Shown: positions 10,537 to 22,188, counted from the first letter of the stretch. The stretch is 64,000 nucleotides of DNA from Cyathus striatus (GCA_025738555.1 JAOVFP010000004.1:3658001-3722000), one strand, 5' to 3'. Translations and numbers: made by a program. The notes: a model not told the origin generated them from the letters alone.

Positions 10537-10775
10537 TATTAGATGTAGCAAAGTGACCACACCAGGGTTTGAACCTGGGACCTATCTGATAGTTTCAGAG
10601 TGCTCTAACCAACTGAGCTATATGGTCTTGTTCAAGTGAAAGTTGGGTTGTATTATATATACCCAAGGACCAAGTGTGTTATTCCTGCCAAGAGCCTCTG
10701 TGTATTACTGGGTAGGCATGTATGGAATACTCAGGGACTCTACCTGTCACATGACTAATACATCATCATGCAACA
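10537..10775 (-). repeat. Solo TRIM LTR (239 bp) with tRNA-like insert
   Basis: TATTAGATGTAGC...CATGCAACA on the plus strand, with the 5-bp duplication CAATC (10532-10536, 10776-10780). This fixes the LTR ends as TGTTGC...CTAATA on its own strand. Confidence 0.93.
10554..10627 (-). tRNA. tRNA-like sequence inside TRIM LTR
   Basis: Minus-strand copy of the same 74-nt cloverleaf, with intact A and B boxes and anticodon loop AAACTAT. Confidence 0.6.
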
Positions 10776-11142
10776 CAATCCCCACTTGCTCACTGTACAT
10801 TGAACTTCAGACCCTATTGTGTCTCTCTCAGTCCTGCAGGTCACTGCTCTGGTTGCACATCTCACAAGTTCTGCTTATTCAGCAGTGAAAACTCCAGAGA
10901 TATTGCTGAGGAAAATTGAGCCAGAGGAAAATATGCATAGACAGGAGAATATGTTTTGTAGGTTTTGGACTTTGAATTGTTTTTTGGTGTATGTGTGTGC
11001 ACTAATGCACTAGGGATTGAAACTAAGAAAAAGAGTGAAAGCAGAGTAAAGTCTAAGTGGTGTCTGGATTGGGCTTATCAGGATATTTTGAATGGAACTC
11101 CTTGATAAGTTCAAAAGCATGCTCTAGCTCTGTTGCAGCTAG

Positions 11143-12480
11143 TCAAGTTAACTCTTCGTCCATGCCCTCGTATTCAGACCAGCAGACTAGATACCAGAGT
11201 TTGCATTTGCAACAATGATCTAACTTGGAGTCACAGATTTCGCTGACTTTGTACTCAATGTCACCATCAAGTTCCACCAGAGGGGGCAGAGGTATTTCAC
11301 ATTCAGGGAAAGGATTTTCTGTGGCTGGCTTGAGCATAGAGACATGGAAGACCAGATGAACTGAGTGAAAGTTGGTGGGGAGGTGTAAGGTGTGAGAGTG
11401 GGATCCAGTTTCAGCAATAATCTCATATGGACCATAATACTTTTCAGCAAACTTTTTTGCTGGACAAGTAGATTTAAAGAAATTAGCATGGACAAAAGCC
11501 TTTGTTCCAACCTTGAACTCCAGAGCTGGCAACCAATAGTGTCAGAAGTAACAAGAATAGAGGGGGTGGATGGAGAGAGAATAGAGAATAACAGAGAGCA
11601 AGGAAGGTGATAAGGGAGTGAATAACTCAGACACAAACACTAACACAGACACAAGATGGGGAGGAAACTTGTTAACTACTACCAAGATACAGAGTGTTTA
11701 TATACTGAGGGAGTCTACCAAAGTCCAACCAAGGTCCTGTAACTAAGGTAACTGACAGCTGTCAATCTGTCAATCACATATCTGTCAATCACAGAACTGT
11801 CAAGTATGACAGGTGACAAGTGACAGCTGTCAAAGAAGCTGTGCAACCCTGAATATCTAACAAATAGTTGTCTGCTCCAACTTGATAATGCTTTTGAGCA
11901 AGTGCTATTTCGATTTTGAGGAGTTCATGAAGTTCTTGGAGGTCAATGGCAAATTCCCATGTTTTAGCTGCAGTAACATCTCGTTCCAAATGAACTGTTA
12001 TTGCTAGATAATAACCCTTGTTAGTGAAGAAGGGGGTTGTATTAGTGGTTGAGCTCAGAGTATTATTATACACGAACTCAGCGAGAGGGAGTAGAACAGC
12101 CCAGTTGTCCTGCTGGTAGTTGCAGTAAATGCAGACATATTGCTCCAGAACTTGGTTGATACATTCTGTTTGTCCATCACTCTCTGGGTGGTACCTGGAG
12201 GTAAAGTGCAAGGTCATGTCAAGGACTTTGCCCAATGAATAGAAGAAATGAGAGATGAACTCCAAGCCTCTGTTGGAGGTAACATGCTCTGGAACACCAT
12301 GTTTAGAAAATACGTGCAAGATGAAGAGCTGAGTGAGTTGGGTGGAGGTAATGGTGTTATAACAGGGGATGAATGTTGCCTGCTTGCTGAAATGATCTAT
12401 GACAACCAGAATGGAGTTATGCTCTTCTGAACTGGACTTAGGAAGTATTTCGATAAAATCCATTGATATAGAACTTGTTG
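11143..12480 (-). pseudogene. G1 gypsy pol: integrase core and C-terminal (chromovirus-like) part
   Basis: Reads from about 12480 down. Integrase core starts MDFIEILPKSSSEEHNSILV (12463), with HGVPEHVTSNRG (DDE second Asp region, Asp replaced by Asn), YHPESDGQTECINQ and the AEF.YNN motif near 12080. After a nested LTR-B, the post-integrase GPY/F-type segment GPYEIIAETG and FHVSMLKPA lead to a chromodomain-like end (YLVCWSEYEG, about 11160-11180). Loss of RT and RNase H upstream and the D-to-N change in TSDRG show it is inactive. It belongs with LTR 9704-10316 (its 3' LTR). Confidence 0.88.
11540..11862 (-). repeat. Solo LTR-B
   Basis: Inserted in G1 pol with duplication AATAG (11535-11539, 11863-11867); the gypsy frame continues on both sides. 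Confidence 0.93.
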
Positions 12481-12958
12481 AGTCACACGATGAGAGTAGT
12501 TACTTTATTTACTTAGAATGTAGCTTCCAAATATAATAAATCAACTTTAATTCTGAGGTGTGATATCAGTAAGTTCAAGGGGTGCAATGATTTCAATTTC
12601 AAATATAGAACAAGTTATTTTTAGATCAGTTTAACTTTGGTTTTATTCTTAGAATGCGTCAAGGTATTCAAACTTCAAGGTATTCAGATTTCAATTTCAG
12701 CAAACTCAGTACGTAATTCAGTGTCAAAATGTCTTGTAAATAATTCTGATTCTTGTCTGTATACCACCCTATCTGTGGGGGGAAGAATGCCTGGCAGTTC
12801 CTGCCTTATTTCTTCCCTCTTCATCTACTATATACATTTTCTACCTACTCTACTTACAAATTGCATAGTAATAACATTCTATTCGAGACCCAGTATTTCC
12901 CCAGTTCATTTGTAAGGTAATGTGTTGTCAGCACCCAGGCAGCAGTCAGCCAATTGTG
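12481..12958. other. Unassigned non-coding sequence
   Basis: AT-rich sequence with no convincing frame. A purine tract CTGTGGGGGGAAGAA at about 12773-12787 resembles a polypurine tract, but no LTR start follows it. Confidence 0.4.
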
Positions 12959-13197
12959 TGTTGCATGATGATGTATTAGTCATGTGACAGGTAGAGTCCC
13001 TGAGTATTCCATATATGCCTACCCAGTAATACAAAGAGGCTCTTGGCAGGAATAACACACTTGGTCCTTGGGTATATATAATACAACCCAACTTTCACTT
13101 GAACAAGACCATATAGCTCAGTTGGTTAGAGCACTCTGAAACTATCAGATAGGTCCCAGGTTCAAACCCTGGTGTGGTCACTTTGCTACATCTAATA
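12959..13197 (+). repeat. Solo TRIM LTR (239 bp) with tRNA-like insert
   Basis: TGTTGCATGATG...ACATCTAATA, duplication TTGTG on both sides (12954-12958, 13198-13202). This is an independent insertion of the same LTR. Confidence 0.93.
13107..13180 (+). tRNA. tRNA-like sequence inside TRIM LTR
   Basis: 74-nt cloverleaf with full 7-bp acceptor stem (GACCATA/TGTGGTC) and intact A and B boxes; anticodon loop AAACTAT lacks T33. Confidence 0.6.
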
Positions 13198-13265
13198 TTG
13201 TGCACATAGAGCAACACACTCTCTTTCTGCAACATGTGCTTGTTTGAGCACACTATCGGTTACCT

Positions 13266-13590
13266 TGTTAGATATTCAGGGTTGCACAGCTTCTTTGACA
13301 GCTGTCACATGTCACCTGTCATACTTGACAGTTCTGTGATTGACAGATATGTGATTGACAGATTGACAGCTGTCAGTTACCTTAGTTACATGGACCTTGG
13401 TTGGGACTTTGGTAGACAGCCTCAGTATATATACACTCTGTAACTTGGTAGTAGTAAACAAGTTTCCTCCCCATCTTGTGTCTGTGTCAGTGTTTGTGTC
13501 TGAGTTATCTGCTCCCTTATCACCTTCCTTGCTCTCTATTATTCTCTATTCTCTCTCCATCCACCCTCTCTATTCTTGTTACTTCTGACA
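13266..13590 (+). repeat. Solo LTR-B
   Basis: 325 bp, duplication TACCT (13261-13265, 13591-13595). Carries a TATATATACACTC box 270-300 bp upstream of nothing coding, i.e. an orphan promoter. Confidence 0.95.
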
Positions 13591-13706
13591 TACCTTCCTA
13601 ATTGGGTAATCAGCCGATGCGGCAGTGCGAACTGCTCATATCAATTTCATTTACTTTGGTCTAATGGATCGGTTTTCCGCTCCTGTGTGAACTCCTGACT
13701 GTTGGG

Positions 13707-14039
13707 TGTTAGAAGTGATCTGACACTTCTCTGCTGACTAATGAGACTTAGGTAAACTAAGGTACTGGACCTGGGTTGGGACCTTGGTTGGACCCTTAGA
13801 CCTTGGTTGGACCCTTGGACCCTTGGACCCTTAGACCCTTGGACTTTGGTAGATAAGCTAGTAGTATATAATCCTGAGGTCCTACAGTGGCAATCCCCAC
13901 TTGCTCACTGTACATTGGACTTCAGGTAAGCTGTACACATACTACTTCAATCTAAAACTTGCTCACTGTACATTGGACTTCAGACCCTATTGTGTCTCTC
14001 TCAGTCCTGCAGGTCACTGCCCTGGTTGTACATCTCACA
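13707..14039 (+). repeat. Cop-A 5' LTR
   Basis: TGTTAGAAGT...ACATCTCACA, 333 bp. The GGACCCTTGG block is expanded relative to other copies. Followed by primer-binding site GGTTATGGGCCCCGAGC at 14040. Confidence 0.93.
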
Positions 14040-14278
14040 GGTTATGGGCCCCGAGCTTTAACTGCTTGCTTGTTATATCAACCTCCACTCCACATTCTTT
14101 TTACCTAGTTGTTCTGGTAGTTCCTACCACACTCTGGACTTTCTCCTCTGCACATCCATTCAGTGTGCTGTCTGGGTCATTACCCACAGTGCATTTCAAA
14201 TCACATTCCTTTGGTTTTTCTAGTTATCCTAGATCAACCACCTGCTTCTTCTCCTCACAACCAGACATTGGTGACACC

Positions 14279-15155
14279 ATGCCTATTACTTGTGAATTCT
14301 GCACTCGAGTTGGTCATGCTCTATCCAACTGCTACAGATTCAAAAGAGCAAGATCACAGGCTCATAAGCAGGCTACCACTAGGTCTTCCATTCCAGGTTC
14401 CACTTCATTCAAAAGCACCTCTCCTGGCATATCTTCATCTAGTCTGCCATCTTCCACTGGTTCTCCACAGCCTTCTCCCTCTTCCACTGCTTCCATAGCA
14501 CAATCCTCCACTTCAGAAGTTACTACTGCCTCTGCTGATGTCAAATTTGATTCAGAATTCAATGGAGATGCTACTGAATTTGCTGGAAATGCAAGTGCTC
14601 GTTCTCTGGATCCCTCAGATCCTTCCTACCCACTCCAACTTGATGCAGACTTTGATTGGAATACAGATACAGGGGCATCTTGTCATATGACACCCCATCG
14701 CCATTGGGTTCGCAATTATGCACCCAAGAAGGTTCCAATCAAGTTAGCTGATGGGAAAATTATATATTCCCAAGGAGTGGGCACTGTGGTTTTTCACCCA
14801 GTGATTAGAGGAAAGGTATCTAGATCCATAGAATTCACCAGAGTCCTGCATGTACCCCAGCTCAGAAACAATTTACTCTCCTGTCTCTACTTAACTTGTT
14901 GCAAGGGCATCATTATGACTGCTGGATCACAGTATGTTGATTTCAGCAAGAATGGAAGTCTTATATTCTCTGCTTCCATCACTCCCAACAACAATGCATA
15001 CTTGGATGGAGAGACAGAAGCCCTTTCTGCTGTTTCTGAAGTAGCCAACATTTCTTCAACTTGCCCCATGGATTTACAGCTATGGCATCGTCATCTTGCA
15101 CACCATAATTACACAGACATTCAAAAACTTATATCTGAAGATATGGCTACAGGGA
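14279..15155 (+). pseudogene. Cop-A gag-pol, N-terminal part (CCHC knuckle, protease)
   Basis: Open for about 290 codons: zinc knuckle CEFCTRVGHALSNC, Ser/Thr-rich linker, protease motif NTDTGASCHMTPH, and the WHRHLAHHNY start of the integrase HHCC domain, then cut by LTR-B. As in every Cop-A copy here, no capsid domain precedes the knuckle. Confidence 0.88.
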
Positions 15156-15507
15156 TGTCAGAAGTAACAAGAATAAAGGAGGGTGGTTGAGAGGATAGAG
15201 GATGATAAAGAGCAAGGAAGGTGATAAGGGAGCAAATAACTCAGACACAAACACTGACACAGACACAAGATGGGGAGGAAACTTGTTTTACTACTACCAA
15301 GATACAGAGTGTTTATATACTGAGGGTGTCTACCAAAGTCCAACCAAGGTCCTGTAACTAAGGTAACTGACAGCTGTCAATCTGTTAATCACATATCTGT
15401 CAATCACAGAACTGTCAATTAAGGATCTGTCAATCACAGAACTGTCAAGTATGACAGGTGACAAGTGACAGCTGTCAAAGAAGCTGTGCAACCCTGAATA
15501 TCTAACA
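15156..15507 (-). repeat. LTR-B without matching flanks
   Basis: Minus-strand LTR-B. Flanks AGGGA and TCACC differ, and the copia positions on the two sides are ~1 kb apart in an intact copy, so this is a deletion/recombination junction. Confidence 0.88.
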
Positions 15508-15879
15508 TCACCACCACCTCCTGCTCCTCCTGCTCTGCCTGCTACTCCTCCACTGGCTCAGAGGCATCCCAGAAGGGATGTTAGGCCTCCTGGTGAGTGG
15601 TGGAAAGTAAGAGTACCATCATCACCTGCTCCTCTACCTGATGACCCAGATGAGGATATTCAGGAGCCTGATGCATTAGAGGATAATAGCAGTGAAGATG
15701 ATCTAGGGGGGTATCAGGAGGTTCAATTTGCTGGAGCTGCATCAACAGGAGTTGATCCCAAGAACTACAAGCTTGCCATGAAAGCCCCTGATGCACAACA
15801 GTGGCAGGAAGCTTGCAATGATGAGATCATGTCATTGATGCGAAATGGAACTTGGGATATTGTGGAATTGCCCCCAGGA

Positions 15880-16206
15880 TGTGAGATGTACAACCAGGGC
15901 AGTGACCTGCAGGACTGAGAGAGACACAATAGGGTCTGAAGTCCAATGTACAGTGAGCAAGTATTAGATTGAAGTAGTATGTGTACAGCTTACCTGAAGT
16001 CCAATGTACAGTGAGCAAGTGGGGATTGCCACTATAGGACCTCAGGATTATATACTACTAGCTTATCTACCAAAGTCCGAGGGTCCAAGGGTCCAACCAA
16101 GGTCTAAGGGTCCAACCAAGGTCCCAACCCAGGTCCAGTACATAAGTTTACCTAAGTCTACCTAAGGTTCATTAGTCAGCAGAGAAGTGTCAGATCACTT
16201 CTAACA
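15880..16206 (-). repeat. Cop-A 3' LTR
   Basis: 327 bp; left border of the minus-strand element. Confidence 0.95.
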
Positions 16207-16292
16207 CCCCCATGATCTGAACAGTCTCTAAGTATGTAGTTAAGTAAAGGAAGTGAAAGTGAAAGAATGTGAAAGAAAGTAAATGAATGAAT

Positions 16293-19200
16293 CTAAGGTA
16301 AAAGTCCCATGTTCTCTCTACAGAATTCAACCTTTGGAATGGTAAGTGGCTTGGTGAGAATGTCGGCTATTTGCTTTTCAGTTGGAACATGATGCAAGCT
16401 GATAGACCCTTTTTCAACAGTTTCTCTAAGCCAGAAATAACAAAGATCAAGTTGCTTCATGCGCCCATGGTGTTCTGGATTCTTGGTCACAGAGATGGCA
16501 GACTGGCTGTCAATGTGAAGAGGACTAGAAGTGGGAATGGGAAGCCAAATTCCTTCATGATATTCTGCATCCAAAGTATCTCTTTGCCAGCTTCAACAGC
16601 AGCAATGTACTCTGCTTCAGTAGTGGATAAAGTTACTATAGTTTGTAACTTGCTAGACCAGCCAATGGCACCTCCACCAATCAGAGTTACATAACCACCA
16701 GTAGAATGACCTGTGTCTTTGCAATCACCATGGGAAGCATCACAATATGTGAGGAAGAGTTCATCTCCTTTGGCAGCACTGTAGGTCAACTTGTAGTCAA
16801 GAGTTCCCTTCAAGTATCTGAAGAGATGTTTGACAGCTAACCAGTGTTGCATGCCAGGGTTGGAGTTGAATCGACCTAAGTACCCAACAGCAAAAGCAAT
16901 GTCTGGTCTTGTAGTGATAGCAAGATATTGTAGAGATCCTACAGCACTTAGATAAGGGATGGAGGCCATCTCAGAACGTTCCTCAGCTGTTTGAGGACCC
17001 ATAGACTTGGTCAGAATGAGACCATGATTCATGGGAGTTCCACAAGGTTTGCAATCACTCATGCCATATCTCTCAAGCATATCCAGCACATACTGGCGCT
17101 GTGAGAGAGTAATAGAGTGATTGGGACGATCCCTGTCTATCTTAACACCCAGAAGGAAAGAAGTAGGGCCCAAATCTCGAAGTTTGAAGTGGGCAGAAAG
17201 CTGCTTGACTGTTTCATCAGCAGCAGAAGGAGAAGTTGATGCAATGGTAATGTCATCAATGTAAACAGGCATGATGATCTTAGTGTCACCCTTTGAGTAA
17301 ATGTAGACTGAGTGGTCTGAATGAGTTCTAGTAAAGCCCATAGTGGTTAGAACATCTTGAAGCTTCTTTCTCCATTGTCTAGCAGCTTGTTTAAGTCCAT
17401 ACAGTGATTTCCTAAGTCTGCATACATGATTTGGACCACCTTGATGGAATCCTTCTGGTTGGAGCATGTATATCTCCTCCTCCAAGTCACCATATGTAAA
17501 GGCAGATGAGATGTCAACAGATCGCATAGTCATGTCTTTGATAGCAGACAGAGCAGCTACAAGCCTGAGAGAGGCAGGACGAAATGTTGGTGCAAATATC
17601 TCTGTGTAATCATACCCAGGACGTTGTGAGTACCCTTTTGCAACAACTCTAGACTTGTATCGCTCAACAGCCCCAGTAGGAGTTGGCTTGATCTTGAATA
17701 CCCATCTAGAGCCTATAGCCTTCTTTCCTGGGGGCAATTCCACAATATCCCAAGTTCCATTTCGCATCAATGACATGATCTCATCATTGCAAGCTTCCTG
17801 CCACTGTTGTGCATCAGGGGCTTTCATGGCAAGCTTGTAGTTCTTGGGATCAACTCCTGTTGATGCAGCTCCAGCAAATTGAACCTCCTGATACCCCCCC
17901 AGATCATCTTCACTGCTATTATCCTCTAATGCATCAGGCTCCTGAATATCCTCATCTGGGTCATCAGGTAGAGGAGCAGGTGATGATGGTACTCTTACTT
18001 TCCACCACTCACCAGGAGGCCTAACATCCCTTCTGGGACGCCTCTGAGCCAGTGGAGGAGTAGCAGGCAGAGCAGGAGGAGCAGGAGGTGGTGGTGAGGG
18101 AGTGGGAGTTGGGTTTGGTGTGGCAGTAGGAGATGATATAGGAGTTGTAGGTGGACTAGTTGGAGAGCTAGAATGATTTGGAGGTGATATGGGAACATCA
18201 GGAAAGGGAATGGATGAGTCTGTAGATTCATAGACAGCAGGCTCTGGAGAAGAGATAATGTGAGGTGGAATTGGAGATGTTGGCTTGGATAGACCAGGAA
18301 AGAGCCTTTCATCAAATTCAGCTCTTTCTGAGATAACAGTCTTCTTGGTGGTTGGATTGTAGAATTTCCAAGCCTTGTACCCAGCTGGGTAACCAATGAA
18401 GACACATTTCTGCATATGTGGTTGAAGGGACTTTCTCTGCTCTTTGTGCACAAAGACATAAGCAGTACAACCCCAAACTCGCAGATTGCTAAGGTTAGGT
18501 TTCTGGCCATGCCATGCCTCATAGGGTGTCTTATCAGGCAGAGAAGAAGTGGGAAGACGATTCCACACATAAACCATAGAAGATAGGCATTCACCCCAAA
18601 ATGATGGAGGGAGATGAGACTCATTGAGCATAGCTGTAACATCATCAGCCATAGTGCGATTTGCACGCTCTGCAACTCCATTTTGCTGAGGTCTGGCAGG
18701 AGCAGTATGTCTCCTTAGAATCCCACATCTATCTGTGAACTTGATGAATGCATTAGACATGTATTCACCTCCCTTGTCATCCTGTAAAGCTTTAATCTTT
18801 CTCCCAAGTTGGTTCTCAACCAATGACTTGTAACTCCTGAAAGCATCAAATGCACCACTCTTCTTCTTCAAGAAGGCAACACAACGATATCTGGTGTAAT
18901 CATCAATGAATGTGATCCAGTATCTATAGCCAGATGGAGTCTGAGTAGGCAAAGGGCCATGGAGGTCAGAATGAATGAGCTCCAAGGGGGCAGAAGTGCG
19001 AGATTCAGATGATGGGAATGGATTGGAATGCATCTTGCCAGCTAAGCAAGGTTCACAAATAGGGTCAGGCTTCTCCTTGGACTTGATGACAATCCCTGTA
19101 GCCATATCTTCAGATATAAGTTTCTGAATGTCTGCATAATTATGGTGTGCAAGACGACGATGCCATAGCTGTAAATCCATGGGGCAAGTTGAAGAAATGT

Positions 19201-20083
19201 TGGCTACTTCAGAAACAGCAGAAAGGGCTTCTGTCTCTCCATCCAAGTATGCATTATTGTTGGGAGTGATGGAAGCAGAGAATATAAGACTTCCATTCTT
19301 GCTGAAATCAACATACTGTGATCCAGCAGTCATAATGATGCCCTTGCAACAAGTTAAGTAGAGACAGGAGAGTAGATTGTTTCTGAGCTGGGGTACATGC
19401 AGGACTCTGGTGAATTCTATAGATCTGGATACCTTTCCTCTAATCACTGGGTGAAAGACCACAGTGCCCACTCCTTGGGAATAAATGATTTTCCCATCAG
19501 CTAACTTGATTGGAACCTTCTTGGGTGCATAATTGCGAACCCAATGGCGATGGGGTGTCATATGACAAGATGCCCCTGTATCTGTGTTCCAATCAAAGTC
19601 TGCATCAAGTTGGAGTGGGTAGGAAGGATCTGAGGGATCCAGAGAACGAGTACTTGCATTTCCAGCAAATTCAGTAGCATCTCCATTGAATTCTGAATCA
19701 AATTTGACATCAGCAGAGGCAGTAGTGACTTCTGAAGTGGAGGATTGTGCTATGGAAGCAGTGGAAGAGGGAGAAGGCTGTGGAGAACCAGTGGAAGATG
19801 GCAGACTAGATGAAGATATGCCAGGAGAGGTCCTTTTGAATGAAGTGGAACCTGGAATGGGAGACCTAGTGGTAGCCTGCTTATGAGCCTGTGATCTTGC
19901 TCTTTTGAATCTGTAGCAGTTGGATAGAGCATGACCAACTCGAGTGCAGAATTCACAAGTAATAGGCATGGTGTCACCAATGTCTGGTTGTGAGGAGAAG
20001 AAGCAGGTGGTTGATCTAGGATAACTAGAAAGACCAAAGGAATGTGATTTGAAATGCACTGTGGGTAATGACCCAGACAGCAC
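16293..20083 (-). CDS. Cop-A Gag-Pol polyprotein (capsid-less), one frameshift
   Basis: Open for ~1,198 codons from 20083; the alternative start MPITCEFC at 19969 has the better context. Order: CCHC zinc knuckle, protease (DTGASCHMT), integrase HHCC (WHRRLAHHNY...CEPCLAGK), integrase core (IHSDLHGPL, DKGGEYMSN, HTAPARPQQNGVAE), proline-rich linker, RT (YIDDITIAS), RNase H (STTEAEYIAA). The frame shifts near 16545 in a C run (one C fewer than in the copy at 35080), after which the last ~90 codons continue to 16293. No capsid (UBN2/DUF4219-like) domain precedes the knuckle, unlike Cop-B at 29875. Could be active only if capsid is supplied in trans. Confidence 0.92.
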
Positions 20084-20270
20084 ACTGAATGGATGTGCAG
20101 AGGAGAAAGACCAGAGTGTGGTAGGAACTGCACTGTTGGTAAAATCCCAGACAGCACAAGTAGAAGGAAGGTGATAAGTTGTAGTGGAACTACCAGAACA
20201 ACTGGGTAAAAAGAATGTGGAGTGGAGGTTGATTTAACAAGCAAGCAGTTAAAGCTCGGGGCCCATAACC

Positions 20271-20597
20271 TGTGAGATGTACAACCAGGGCAGTGACCTG
20301 CAGGACTGAGAGAGACACAATAGGGTCTGAAGTCCAATGTACAGTGAGCAAGTATTAGATTGAAGTAGTATGTGTACAGCTTACCTGAAGTCCAATGTAC
20401 AGTGAGCAAGTGGGGATTGCCACTATAGGACCTCAGGATTATATACTACTAGCTTATCTACCAAAGTCCGAGGGTCCAAGGGTCCAACCAAGGTCTAAGG
20501 GTCCAACCAAGGTCCCAACCCAGGTCCAGTACCTAAGTTTACCTAAGTCTACCTAAGGTTCATTAGTCAGCAGAGAAGTGTCAGATCACTTCTAACA
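20271..20597 (-). repeat. Cop-A 5' LTR
   Basis: 327 bp; right border of the minus-strand element, next to the primer-binding site. Confidence 0.95.
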
Positions 20598-20760
20598 CTG
20601 TCTTTAACACAGTACTTCTCATGCCATACATCAAAACCTCTGTCCATGGGAAAAACTTCCTAGAACCACCCTCAGACCTTGTAGAAAGTCAACCAGAATG
20701 GGAGATAGAAGTAATTTTTATTCATTCCACTGAACCTCTTATTCTTCCTCCAATTATTGC
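20598..20760 (+). pseudogene. G2 gypsy integrase, extreme C-terminus (displaced)
   Basis: Reads FNTVLLMPYIKTSVHGKNF, then EPPSDLV and EWEIEVIFIHS: the post-integrase 'HPVFH.SLLKPY....GKNFPRPPP' block of gypsy Pol. Its immediate N-terminal neighbour, ending KQWTIHPV, lies at 35738 on the other strand. Joining them across the GACAG duplication gives a continuous frame. Confidence 0.85.
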
Positions 20761-21898
20761 CAATATTAACTACTGACATGCACAACTCAAATGACCTACT
20801 GCACCTACTGAACTCATCAATAAATATTGTGATGCCCTACAGAACATACCTGAGTATCAGGTATCATCCACTCAAAACTTTCTCTATGACTTGCCAAATG
20901 GAAATGCTCTTGTACTACAATACAACATCTTCAGAGAGGCATTAGCATTTGAGTAGGCTAGTAGAAGGAATCAAATAAATGCTATCCAAAGCATGTTTGA
21001 TGCAGGGCTACATTGTGCCACTGAAGTTGCACAGTTCATGGATGCACTGGGTACCTTTAATCATTCTCTTGCACACCACCAACCTGCACTAATCCTTAGA
21101 AGCAACACCTTCAGTAATGGCAGCAGTAAGGGAACTGAGAGTACTAAGCCAGACAGACAACTTGGAATCAGTTATATTAAAGGCAGTTTCTACCTCCATC
21201 CACAATCTTGCTCTCTCCACAAATATACCACTCTTGAACAGTACCAGAACATCCAAACTCCAAGCTCCCTCTCGACTGGCAACTCCTTGGTGCCCTATCC
21301 TCTACCCATTGATTGCCCTCCCATCTAGGAACATGTCTCCACACAGACTGGACCCACTCAATACTGTTATGTCTGCAACAGCCCCACACATGCTAAGAAG
21401 GACTGCCCAGAATATCAGTGCAACCACTGTTTTCGAAATACCCCTGGTCACACCTCTCCTCACTATACCAATCACTTCACTCCATGATAACCATACCCCT
21501 CCTCAAGTCGGCACCTCCTTGCCACCATATACTCCAGAGAGGAGGAGTGCATGGAAACAGATACTCAGTCCTGCAGCCCAGATCCCTGCAGAAAGAACAG
21601 GTGCAAGACACACTACAAGAGCTTCTGTTATACAGAATGAGGAGAGGAGATTGGAAGGGACCAGAGGGGCAGGAAGGGGTTTAGATCATGTTGGGAGGAA
21701 CAACAGAAGAGGGAGAAGGGCAAGAGGGTCAAATCAGAGAAGTACTACTTCTGTAAAATATGGCCCAACAGTAAATCAGGGGAACAGGCCTTGGAGGAAC
21801 ACCTTACCAAGACAGAAGGTCCAGATGACTATGATGCCATCAGGGACTTCTATCCATGTGACTAATGTTAGTGAAGTTATGGTGAACTTCACCCTTTA
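20757..21898 (+). pseudogene. Extra 3' ORF of G2 with two Cys/His clusters
   Basis: Lies between the G2 integrase end and its 3' polypurine tract/LTR. Broken by stops (e.g. 20953, 21326), but readable: EYQVSSTQNFLYDLPNGN, then an Ala/Leu-rich helical stretch from 20993 and, at 21370-21460, CYVCNSPTHAKKDC (C-x2-C-x4-H-x4-C) followed by CNHCFRNTPGHTSPHY (C-x2-C-x6-H). The last third is Arg/Gly-rich in another frame. I do not recognise the family; it looks like a nucleic-acid-binding accessory protein of the retrotransposon. Confidence 0.55.
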
Positions 21899-21910
21899 AA
21901 TTGGGGGTAA

Positions 21911-22188
21911 TATTACATTTTTTCTTTCTTTAGTCTATTTACATATATTTTCTTTTCTTTTCTTTGACTTGTTTGGTATCACCTTTGATACCAAACATAT
22001 GACTTCTTACTTACACAGTTCTGACTTATTCTGACTCACTTCAAGTCATTATACCATACTTAGTTTCACTTTCTTTCTTACTGCACTGCAGCAATGCACA
22101 GTCAATGCACAGCATTCTGACTCATAAGTACTTACTATTAGTATGAACTGACCTGTATTTAAACAGTAGGAACTTGGGCTGTAGAGCT
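21911..22188 (+). repeat. Truncated 3' LTR of G2
   Basis: Preceded by purine tract AAATTGGGGGTAA. TATTACATTTTTTCTTTC... matches, on the opposite strand, the 5' half of the LTR at 45744-46217 (ATTTACATATATTTTCTTTTC, GGAACTTGGGCTGTAGAGC). Similarity fades after ~22188; the LTR end is missing. Confidence 0.8.

Larger units (their letters stand above)
10373..10866 (+). repeat. Solo Cop-A LTR, interrupted by TRIM LTR
   Basis: TGTTAGAAGT...TGCACATCTCACA with duplication AGTTC (10368-10372, 10867-10871). It inserted in the 3' region of G1. A TRIM LTR is nested at 10537-10775. Confidence 0.92.
13707..15879 (+). mobile_element. Cop-A copy, internally deleted around LTR-B
   Basis: LTR, leader and Gag-Pol start (ATG 14279: CCHC knuckle, then protease DTGAS at about 14665) continue to 15155, the start of integrase. 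LTR-B occupies 15156-15507. Copia resumes at 15508 in the proline-rich linker before RT and stops at 15879, where the minus-strand Cop-A begins. About 1 kb of integrase is missing between the two parts compared with 31019-35737. Confidence 0.85.
15880..20597 (-). mobile_element. Near-complete Cop-A copia element (minus strand)
   Basis: 4,718 bp: 5' LTR 20271-20597, primer-binding site GGTTATGGGCCCCGAGC (reverse of 20254-20270), one long Gag-Pol frame, polypurine tract and 3' LTR 15880-16206. The two 327-bp LTRs differ at one site (GGTACT versus TGTACT near the middle), so the insertion is young. Flanks are CAGGA (left) and CTGTC (right), which do not match each other; CTGTC instead matches (as GACAG) the far flank of the inverted copy at 31019-35737. 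Confidence 0.95.

Noticed and set aside
10554..13180. Genuine nuclear tRNA genes
   Set aside because: All copies lie at the same offset inside mobile LTRs with target duplications, and the anticodon loop lacks U33. Annotated as tRNA-like only.
13901..14278. Upstream extension of the copia frame into its LTR (starting MLTVHWTSGK...)
   Set aside because: Recurs identically in every Cop-A LTR and leader, including solo LTRs; it is untranslated leader that happens to be open.
16371..16694. Plus-strand frame of 107 codons over the minus-strand copia
   Set aside because: Antisense shadow of RNase H; the minus strand has all domain motifs.
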